The notes under the pieces: generated by a model
The model's database searches: none
What the model saw: only the letters and a program-made list of their open reading frames with translations
Told to the model about the DNA's origin: nothing
Assembly (NCBI RefSeq): GCF_900106665.1
Contig: NZ_FNNA01000006.1
Location: 1 to 64,000 of the forward strand
Direction of reading: 5' to 3'
From: Paracoccus sanguinis
Lineage (GTDB): Bacteria > Pseudomonadota > Alphaproteobacteria > Rhodobacterales > Rhodobacteraceae
DNA length: 64,000 nt
Made by a program: the position numbers and the translations under genes
Part shown: piece by piece, positions 58,330 to 64,000 of the stretch
Layout of the letters: every line of letters starts with the position of its first letter
Position numbering within the stretch: the first letter of the stretch is position 1

Positions 58330-58704
58330 CTATTCCGGCTGCCAGGCGTCATAGTCGCGCCGCTGCGCGGGCTCGGCGCGCACCAGCGACCCGGCCGGGC
58401 GATACGCCCCGGGCAACCCGGTCTGGTTGGCGCGGTGCGGCTGCTCCCACGCCTTGCGGGGCAGCGGCGCCTCGGTCGGCGGCTGGTCGAAGGTGAAATG
58501 CAGCCAGCCATGCCACTCGGGCGGCACCCGGCTCGCCTCGGCCTCGCCGTTGTAGATCACCCAGCGCCGCTTGCCGCCCTGGGTCTGGTAATAGACGTTG
58601 CCCTGCGCGTCCTCGCCGACGCGCAGCCCGTGCCGCGCGGTCCAGAGCTGCGTGCCCAGCGTCTGGCCGTTCCACCAGGTCAGCAGCCGATCGACGATCC
58701 ACAT
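58330..58704 (-). CDS. NDUFA12-like complex I accessory protein
   Basis: A 124-residue protein that resembles the NADH:ubiquinone oxidoreductase accessory subunit NDUFA12: [30 protein letters not shown] and the tryptophan-rich [16 protein letters not shown]. The start [11 protein letters not shown] is chosen because GAGAGG precedes it. Homologues in alphaproteobacteria are known complex I subunits. It is divergent from the FAD oxidoreductase gene. Confidence 0.85.
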   Translation of the reverse strand: MWIVDRLLTWWNGQTLGTQLWTARHGLRVGEDAQGNVYYQTQGGKRRWVIYNGEAEASRVPPEWHGWLHFTFDQPPTEAPLPRKAWEQPHRANQTGLPGAYRPAGSLVRAEPAQRRDYDAWQPE

Positions 58705-58874
58705 TGCGGCGCCCTCTCTCGAAAATCCGCCCCCCGTATCGCCGATCCCCGCGCCGGGGTCCAGCATCCTGTCGCGTCCTGACGGCAGAGTGACGGCCGG
58801 GCCCCGCCCCCCCCTTGCACCCCGCCCGCGCGCCGGGTCTGTTGGCCCCGCACAGGCTGGGGGGAGAGGCTGCC

Positions 58875-60047
58875 ATGACCGAGGTTCTGATCGCCGGCGG
58901 CGCCGTCATGGGCGCCTCCGTGGCCTTCTGGCTCACCCGGCTCGACCCCGGCCTCCGCGTCACCGTCATCGAGCCCGACCCGGGCTACGCCACCGCCTCG
59001 ACCGCGCTCTCGGCGGCCGGCATCCGCTCGCAGTTCACCAACCCCGTCAACGTCGAGATCTCGCGCTTCGGGATCGAGTTCATCCGCGACTTCGCCCGCT
59101 GGACGGGCCCCGCCGGCGGCGTCCCCGACCTCGGGCTGCGCGAGAACGGCTATCTCTTCCTCGCCGAGACCGAGACCGGCGCGCTGCAGCTCGAGAACCT
59201 CGCCGCCATGCAGCGGGGGTTGGGCGCCGGAACCGAGGTGCTCTCGCCCGCCGAACTCAAGGTCCGCTTCCCGTGGCTCTCGACCGAGGGCGTCTCGGCC
59301 GGCAGCTTCGGGCCGCGCGACGAGGGGTTCTTCGACAACATGGGCCTGCTTTCGGGGATGAAGGCCGCCGCCCGCGCCGCCGGCGCCGTCTGGGTCCGCG
59401 ACCGCGTCACGGCGCTCGAGCGTGACGGGGACCGCATCACCGCGGCGATCCTCGAGAGCGGCGGGCGCCGCCCGGCCGACGTGTTCGTGAACTGCGCCGG
59501 CCCCCGCTGCGCCGAGATGCTGCGCACCGTGGACCTGAACCTGCCGGTCGAGCCGCGCAAGCGCACCATCTTCGTCGTCGACGCCCCCGCCGCCCGCCAC
59601 CCCGAGGCGCCGCTGGTCGTCGACCCCTCGGGCATCTGGATGCGCCCCGAGCACGGCCAGTGGCTCGCCGCGACCGTCCCCGCCACCGACGGCCCCTGCG
59701 CGCCGGACGACTTCACCCCCCAGTCCGAGCTGTGGGAGGACCACGTCTGGCCCGCCCTCTACACCCGCTGCGAGGGCTTCGAGGCGGCCCGCGTGATCCG
59801 CGAATGGGCCGGGCATTACGCCTATAACACCCTGGACCAGAACGCGATTCTGGGCCGGAACCCGCAGGCCCCGAACCTCTACCACGCCAACGGCTTCTCG
59901 GGTCACGGGCTGCAACAGGCCCCCGCGGTCGGCCGCGGCGTGGCCGAGCAGATCGTCCACGGCGACTGGGTCACGCTGGACCTGTCCGAGCTGGGGGTGC
60001 AGCGGGTGCTGGATGGCCAGCCGTTTGCCGAGGCGGCGATTGTGTGA
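58875..60047 (+). CDS. FAD-dependent oxidoreductase (FOXRED1-like)
   Basis: A 390-residue DAAO-type flavoprotein. The N-terminus [20 protein letters not shown] is a variant of the GxGxxG FAD-binding motif (here GGAVMG). C-terminal motifs: [31 protein letters not shown] and [22 protein letters not shown], which strongly resemble FOXRED1, a mitochondrial complex I assembly factor. GGGGAGAGG precedes the ATG. Its substrate is unknown. It is divergent from the NDUFA12-like gene, which fits a link to complex I. Confidence 0.85.
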   Translation: MTEVLIAGGAVMGASVAFWLTRLDPGLRVTVIEPDPGYATASTALSAAGIRSQFTNPVNVEISRFGIEFIRDFARWTGPAGGVPDLGLRENGYLFLAETETGALQLENLAAMQRGLGAGTEVLSPAELKVRFPWLSTEGVSAGSFGPRDEGFFDNMGLLSGMKAAARAAGAVWVRDRVTALERDGDRITAAILESGGRRPADVFVNCAGPRCAEMLRTVDLNLPVEPRKRTIFVVDAPAARHPEAPLVVDPSGIWMRPEHGQWLAATVPATDGPCAPDDFTPQSELWEDHVWPALYTRCEGFEAARVIREWAGHYAYNTLDQNAILGRNPQAPNLYHANGFSGHGLQQAPAVGRGVAEQIVHGDWVTLDLSELGVQRVLDGQPFAEAAIV

Positions 60048-60056
60048 AGTGACGGT

Positions 60057-60716
60057 CTATAAATATCGGAAGCCGAGAGCCGTTAGCGCAGCCCGCAAAT
60101 CCTCTCTTAACCGAGAGAAACTAGGCACCTCACACAGGGTGTCAATATTTTGCGCCGCCCCAATGTCACCAAACGGCCACCGCGCCCGACCCACTCTCCG
60201 GGGCGAGACAACGTCGGCCAATACTGCCTGTATAGCGTCTTTAGGGTCAGCAATGTTTTCAACTGCACGCGGTAAAGAGGGAACCCCAGTCAAATTAGCC
60301 GCGTGCCCCAAGCCAAATACAGCACGTAAAGCCGCAGCATCTGCCAGTGTCCAGGATTCCGTTTCCCTATTCGGTGTTACAGTCACGCAACGCTCTGTTG
60401 GAAAACCACACTCAGCGAATAATTTTTGACAGAGCCCGCCAGTTCTTCTTTCTATGGTCCGAGACACTGCGCGCCCTCCGCAGTCCCCATGAACAAACAC
60501 TATCTGAATGGCGTCTCGAGCTTGGCAGATGAGCCTAGCAGTTTCGTCAAAATTCCTTAAGCCTATCCCAAAGATTTCAACAGGAGTATCCGGGACAATC
60601 CCTTCACCTCGATCACTGGAAATGATTAAGTGCTGCAACAATCGCGGCAGCAGAGCAGCTAAGTAATCGGCATCGCTTTGACCCTCAGCAAATAAAGCCC
60701 AAGAAACATATATCAA
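60057..60716 (-). CDS. TOPRIM-like (DUF4276-type) partner of the ATPase
   Basis: A 219-residue protein, second gene of a two-gene module. Three acidic blocks suit a TOPRIM-type metal site: LFAEGQSDADYL near residues 7-18, IVFVHGDCGGRAVS near 90, and RETESWTLADAAAL near 130. The last resembles the E-W-LLAD block I associate with DUF4276. This is a tentative fold assignment. Base composition is close to half A+T, unlike the GC-rich neighbours, and codons are mixed. It overlaps the ATPase stop/start by four bases. Likely role: effector or nuclease-like part of a defence module, triggered by the ATPase. Confidence 0.65.
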   Translation of the reverse strand: MIYVSWALFAEGQSDADYLAALLPRLLQHLIISSDRGEGIVPDTPVEIFGIGLRNFDETARLICQARDAIQIVFVHGDCGGRAVSRTIERRTGGLCQKLFAECGFPTERCVTVTPNRETESWTLADAAALRAVFGLGHAANLTGVPSLPRAVENIADPKDAIQAVLADVVSPRRVGRARWPFGDIGAAQNIDTLCEVPSFSRLREDLRAALTALGFRYL

Positions 60717-62044
60717 GCCGAATCTCCACGCGCCCGCAGAAGTCGTTCTATTTCGAAACGTGTCAGGTGTTTTTGCGGCTCAATTAACTCTACTTGCGCT
60801 TGCGCACCCGCGCGCATTCGCGTGAACTTCTCCTTATTACCTTGGGAAACCATTGTTACCACATCCGCTGCAATAATCTCGGCATCGTCAAGTGCTGACA
60901 TGAGCGCTGGCGAATGTGTGTTCAATAACACCTGAAAGTACCCAGAAGACACGTCCTTTGTAGCCTCGCGCAAACTCTCAACTAATGCCGGTATGCGGCC
61001 TTCATGGACGCCATTCTCAGGCTCCTCAAAACACAGCAATCCTGCCCGGTTAGGGTCTTCTAAGAAGGTGACCAACGCAAGAAGCCGGAGGGTCCCGTCG
61101 GAAATAACACGGGAACTAAATGTCGCACCGTCGGCCATCTCGATTTCGAAGGAGTATTCTTTCTTGTCAACCGATGTAACGCTCAACACCCGTCTGGTCG
61201 AAGGGATCAGACGAGCAAGCCCCCGAGAAATATCGACCAAGACTCCATCCGGACGGTCTGTGGTTGACGTATCATCTTTAATTCGCGCCAGAACAGCAGA
61301 TATATTCGATGCATCGGGCAGCATCGACTTCGTTTGAAACCGATCACTTTCTCGGCGAGCGTTTCTCGCATTGATCACAAGGAAACTAATTCTCGAAAAA
61401 AAATCTTTGACGGCGAAGAGATGGGGGAACTCGGCGCTAGCTACGGTAGAGAGAGCTGTTTGAGATGCCTCTTTCGCCGGCAACACCCGCGGTTTTCCGC
61501 TCTTATTTGGTCCGTCCTGCCTGATTTTGAAAACTCTAGCGTCGCCCGTTCCCTCTGTAACCAGGAAATCTCTAATGTTTCCTCCGTACTTTATGAATTT
61601 AGCTTGGCCGCGAGCAAATGCTGACTGATCACGCGACTTTTTTATCGGCTTGCACTCTTCGCTGTCAATGAATAGTCCTTCCAATACTCCACTCGGGCCG
61701 CGCCGCATTGAAAGCACCAAGCTGTACCGCAGGCGCTGTGCCTTGACTGTATATTTTGTTCCAAATGGGTCGATGCCGCTCGGAGGAAGAAGAAGTTCGA
61801 CAGCAAGTTCGATCCTCTCGTCCAGTTCAGCGCCACGTTTCCGGAAGAGCTCCTCAGGCTCTCCTCTCATCCCGAATATTGCAGACCTGATATCTTTCGT
61901 CGCCAAGCCTGCGATGAGCTGTATTGCATCAAAGAGGTTCGATTTGCCGCTGGCGTTAGGTCCAACGATGGCTGAGAGGGGCTCCAAGTCGATCGCGAAC
62001 CTGCGAAAGGACTTGAAGCCGTCGATCTCAACCCGAGTGATCAT
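60713..62044 (-). CDS. SMC/OLD-type ATPase of a predicted defence module
   Basis: A 443-residue ATPase of the ABC/SMC-like AAA_21 type. Walker A GPNASGKSN (residues 29-37), signature ISDGTLRLLALV, Walker B LLCFEEPENGVHEGRI, and the H-loop-like NTHSPALMS are all present. The protein ends without the TOPRIM domain that OLD nucleases have; that part is carried by the next gene. The N-terminus ITRVEIDGFKSFRRFAIDL is the canonical start of RecF/OLD-like ATPases. Composition is A+T-rich compared with both sides. Architecturally it resembles the ATPase of PARIS or AbiL/RloAB-type two-gene systems. Confidence 0.85.
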   Translation of the reverse strand: MITRVEIDGFKSFRRFAIDLEPLSAIVGPNASGKSNLFDAIQLIAGLATKDIRSAIFGMRGEPEELFRKRGAELDERIELAVELLLPPSGIDPFGTKYTVKAQRLRYSLVLSMRRGPSGVLEGLFIDSEECKPIKKSRDQSAFARGQAKFIKYGGNIRDFLVTEGTGDARVFKIRQDGPNKSGKPRVLPAKEASQTALSTVASAEFPHLFAVKDFFSRISFLVINARNARRESDRFQTKSMLPDASNISAVLARIKDDTSTTDRPDGVLVDISRGLARLIPSTRRVLSVTSVDKKEYSFEIEMADGATFSSRVISDGTLRLLALVTFLEDPNRAGLLCFEEPENGVHEGRIPALVESLREATKDVSSGYFQVLLNTHSPALMSALDDAEIIAADVVTMVSQGNKEKFTRMRAGAQAQVELIEPQKHLTRFEIERLLRARGDSA

Positions 62045-62115
62045 TTGCTGTCCTTGTCACACGAGCGACGTTCTTGACTTTTAAAGCACTATAGGGATTG
62101 CGTCGTGGATATAAA

Positions 62116-62130
62116 GTGGTTCTAAACCAC
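62116..62130. promoter_or_regulatory. Dyad directly before cmk
   Basis: GTGGTT and AACCAC are perfect complements around CTA, ending three bases before the cmk ATG, where a ribosome site would be expected but is not seen. It marks the boundary of the low-GC module. Confidence 0.35.
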
Positions 62131-62133
62131 CCC

Positions 62134-62721
62134 ATGCCCTTCACCATCGCCATAGACGGCCCCGCAGCCTCCGGCAAAGGCACCCTCGCGCGGGCCCTGG
62201 CCGAGCGCTTCGGCTTTGCCCATCTCGACACGGGCCTGCTCTACCGCGCCGTCGGCGCCCGCGGCGGCGATCCCGTCGCGGCGGCCCAAAGCCTCACCCC
62301 CGAGGACCTGGCCCGCCCCGACCTCCGCTCGGCCGAAGCCGGGCTGGCGGCCAGCCGCGTCGCCGCCATCCCCGAGGTGCGCGCCGCGCTCACCGACTTC
62401 CAGCGCCGCTTCGCGCGGGTCGAGCCCGGCGCGGTGCTCGACGGGCGCGACATCGGGACGGTGATCTGCCCCGATGCGGCGGTGAAGCTCTATGTCGTGG
62501 CCGACGACGCCACCCGCGCCGCGCGCCGCGCCGCCGAGCTGGGCGCCGACCCCGCCGAGATGCTGGCCCAGATCCGCGACCGCGACGCCCGCGACGCCGC
62601 CCGCGACACCGCGCCGATGCGCGCCGCGCCGGACGCCGTGGTGCTCGACACCACGCGGATGACGATCGAGGAGGCCGTCGCCGCCGCCGTCGCCCTCGTG
62701 ACCTCGCGGCTCGGCGCCTGA
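62134..62721 (+). CDS. cmk: Cytidylate kinase
   Basis: A 195-residue kinase that phosphorylates CMP and d[30 protein letters not shown] contains the P-loop and is the normal N-terminus. [30 protein letters not shown] and RDRDARD (lid arginines) follow. Length is typical of the short form lacking an insert. There is no clear ribosome site, and a dyad lies before the start. Its usual neighbour in related genomes would be an aroA/rpsA block, which is not in the window. Confidence 0.96.
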   Translation: MPFTIAIDGPAASGKGTLARALAERFGFAHLDTGLLYRAVGARGGDPVAAAQSLTPEDLARPDLRSAEAGLAASRVAAIPEVRAALTDFQRRFARVEPGAVLDGRDIGTVICPDAAVKLYVVADDATRAARRAAELGADPAEMLAQIRDRDARDAARDTAPMRAAPDAVVLDTTRMTIEEAVAAAVALVTSRLGA

Positions 62722-62730
62722 GCGCTTCCC

Positions 62731-62744
62731 GATCCGGCCGGATC
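62731..62744. terminator. Palindrome between convergent cmk and YqeY-like genes
   Basis: GATCCGGCCGGATC is a perfect 14-base palindrome ten bases after the cmk stop. No T run follows. It could end transcription in either direction but is not a typical terminator. Confidence 0.3.
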
Positions 62745-62768
62745 GTTCATACGGTTGATGCACGGCGT

Positions 62769-62812
62769 TCGCATGAACTGTGCACGAACATCGCATGAAC
62801 GATGCACGAACC
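62769..62812. repeat. Tandem 22-base repeat
   Basis: Two abutting units, TCGCATGAAC-TG-TGCACGAACA and TCGCATGAAC-GA-TGCACGAACC, differ at three positions. Each alternates ATGAAC and ACGAAC blocks. The repeat lies in the convergent space between cmk and the YqeY-like gene. Confidence 0.65.
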
Positions 62813-62832
62813 GTGACCGGGGGGGGCGGCCC

Positions 62833-63294
62833 TCAGCCCATCAGCCGGGACTTCACCACCGCCCCCGCGGCGGCAAAGTCCATCTGCCCGGCGTGCCGCT
62901 CGCGCAAGCTCGCCATGACCCGCCCCATGTCGCGCACCCCGGTCGCGCCGAGGTCGGCGATCACCGCGTCGATGGCCGCCGCGACCTCGGCCGGATCGAG
63001 CTGCCGCGGCAGGAATTCCTGAATGACGGCAATCTCTTGCGTCTCGCGCTCGGCGAGTTCCAGCCGGCCGCCCTCCTCATAGGCGCGGGCCGATTCCTGG
63101 CGCTGCTTGACCATCTTCGAGAGCAGCGCGACCACGTCCGCCTCGTCCAGCCCGGTCTGCCCCGGCTCGCCCCGGACCGCGATCTCGCGGTCCTTCAGCG
63201 CCGCCCCGATCAGCCGCAGCGTGGACAGCCGCAGCTGGTCGCGGCTGCGCATCGCATCCTTCGTCGCCTCTTGAATCCGCGTCCGAATTTCCAT
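62833..63294 (-). CDS. GatB/YqeY-domain protein
   Basis: A 153-residue helical protein. MEIRTRIQEATKDAMRSRDQLRLSTLRLIGAALKDREIAVRG, LLSKMVKQRQESARAYEEGGR and EIAVIQEFLPRQLDPAEVAAAI are characteristic of the YqeY family, which shares its C-terminal domain with the tRNA amidotransferase GatB. Its precise role is unclear, perhaps tRNA-related. It is divergent from carA, a common arrangement in alphaproteobacteria. Confidence 0.93.
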   Translation of the reverse strand: MEIRTRIQEATKDAMRSRDQLRLSTLRLIGAALKDREIAVRGEPGQTGLDEADVVALLSKMVKQRQESARAYEEGGRLELAERETQEIAVIQEFLPRQLDPAEVAAAIDAVIADLGATGVRDMGRVMASLRERHAGQMDFAAAGAVVKSRLMG

Positions 63295-63344
63295 GTTTTC
63301 CTCGCTTTTCCGGCCTCACCCTCCCTTGTCCCGATCGCCGCCGC

Positions 63345-63366
63345 GGGGTCAACCCGGCTTGACCCC
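63345..63366. promoter_or_regulatory. Perfect 8-6-8 inverted repeat over the carA -35 box
   Basis: GGGGTCAA (63345-63352) and TTGACCCC (63359-63366) are exact complements. The right arm is the -35 of the carA promoter, so a bound repressor would block carA and possibly the divergent YqeY-like gene. Confidence 0.55.
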
Positions 63367-63387
63367 GGCCCCCGCTTCCCCTAGCAG
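63359..63387 (+). promoter_or_regulatory. Promoter of carA
   Basis: TTGACC (63359-63364) and TAGCAG (63382-63387) are 17 bases apart, 25 bases before the carA ATG. Confidence 0.55.
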
Positions 63388-63412
63388 TCGTCCGATTTTC
63401 CAGAGGGTGACG

Positions 63413-64000
63413 ATGGGACAGAAACCGACCGCGTGTCTGGCGCTCGCCGACGGGACGATCTTCTACGGCCAGGGCTTCGGCGCCACCGGCGAGGTCGTGG
63501 CCGAGCTCGTCTTCAACACCGCGATGACGGGGTATCAGGAGATCATGACCGATCCCTCCTACGCCGCCCAGGTCGTCACCTTCACCTTCCCCCACATCGG
63601 CAACACCGGCATCACCCCCGAGGATGATGAGGCCCCCGATCCCGTCGCGGCCGGCATCGTCGTGAAGTGGGACCCGACCGAGCCCTCGAACTGGCGCGCG
63701 ACGAGCGACCTCGCCGACTGGATGGCGCGGCGCGGCCGGATCGGCATCGGCGGCGTCGACACCCGCCGGCTGACCCGCGCGATCCGCCAGCAGGGCGCGC
63801 CGCACGTGGTGCTGGCGCATGACCCGGCCGGGAACTTCGACATCGCCGCGCTGGTCGCCCGCGCCCGAGCCTGGCCGGGGCTCGTCGGCATGGACCTCGC
63901 GCGCGAAGTCTCGTGCGCGCAGTCCTACCGCTGGGACGAGGGGCTGTGGCAGTGGGGGCAGGGTTTCGCCCCGATCGAGGACCAGCGGCCGTTCCGGGTC
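63413..64000 (+). CDS. carA: Carbamoyl-phosphate synthase small subunit (5' part)
   Basis: The first 196 residues of the glutamine amidotransferase subunit; the frame is open at the window edge, with roughly half the protein (family about 380-390 residues) missing, including the glutaminase Cys. The N-terminal CPSase domain is well conserved: CLALADGTIFYGQGFGA, VVAELVFNTAMTGYQEIMTDPSYAAQVVTFTFPHIGNTG and GVDTRRLTRAIR. The ATG has GAGGG eight bases upstream. CarA provides ammonia for carbamoyl phosphate in arginine and pyrimidine synthesis, with CarB. Confidence 0.97.
   Translation, partial: MGQKPTACLALADGTIFYGQGFGATGEVVAELVFNTAMTGYQEIMTDPSYAAQVVTFTFPHIGNTGITPEDDEAPDPVAAGIVVKWDPTEPSNWRATSDLADWMARRGRIGIGGVDTRRLTRAIRQQGAPHVVLAHDPAGNFDIAALVARARAWPGLVGMDLAREVSCAQSYRWDEGLWQWGQGFAPIEDQRPFRV

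Overview
The window is about 64 kb of very GC-rich, densely packed bacterial chromosome. Gene content and order point to an alphaproteobacterium of the Rhodobacterales (Rhodobacter/Paracoccus-like): a propionyl-CoA carboxylase / methylmalonyl-CoA mutase cluster, the FYDLN-acid protein, an accB-accC-aat region next to DUF2155, MlaD-type and NDUFA12-type genes, several TRAP and glycine-zipper lipoprotein genes, and Entner-Doudoroff dehydratase. This is an inference from protein families; there is no rRNA in the window to confirm it. Nearly all of it is core chromosome. The one clear compositional outlier is at 60.05-62.1 kb.

Layout. 1-9.2 kb: propionyl-CoA to succinyl-CoA genes (pccB 3' part, pccA, methylmalonyl-CoA mutase) with small lipoproteins and conserved unknowns between them. 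9.2-15.5 kb: DUF429-like, glycosyltransferase-like and methyltransferase-like genes, homoserine dehydrogenase, a GntR regulator, a YgjP-like metallopeptidase, the FYDLN zinc-ribbon protein and tRNA-Ala(GGC). 15.5-17.4 kb: a MerR regulator and VWA protein pair, transcribed from a promoter that contains a perfect dyad. 17.6-28.9 kb: a ten-gene minus-strand operon with a TRAP transporter, an IclR regulator, two acyl-CoA dehydrogenases, hydratase/dehydrogenase, thiolase, thioesterase and acyl-CoA ligase, which together look like uptake and beta-oxidation of one carboxylic acid, plausibly a dicarboxylate. 29.2-35.4 kb: edd, a DUF2147-like protein, hisA, secG and pyrG, the last with a striking leader hairpin.

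35.4-48 kb: mfd, a membrane protein, hemB followed by two decayed copies of its own 3' end, a lytic transglycosylase, ssb, aroB-aroK, two unknown secreted or membrane proteins and xerD. 48-55.3 kb: transketolase, a DMT transporter, an LpxL-like acyltransferase with a long disordered N-terminus, accB-accC and a MarR regulator. 55.3-60 kb: a frameshifted VOC gene, aat, two gene-poor stretches, then DUF2155, MlaD-like and NDUFA12-like genes and a FOXRED1-like FAD oxidoreductase. 60.05-62.05 kb: a low-GC two-gene module (SMC/OLD-type ATPase plus a TOPRIM-like DUF4276-type protein) that resembles two-gene anti-phage systems. 62.1-64 kb: cmk, a YqeY-like gene and the 5' part of carA.

The strongest points for a second look are the ATPase/TOPRIM-like module, the tandem hemB tail duplications, the pyrG leader that would hide its own ribosome binding site, and the TRAP-linked beta-oxidation operon. 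All identifications are from reading motifs and family patterns by eye; no database search was run.
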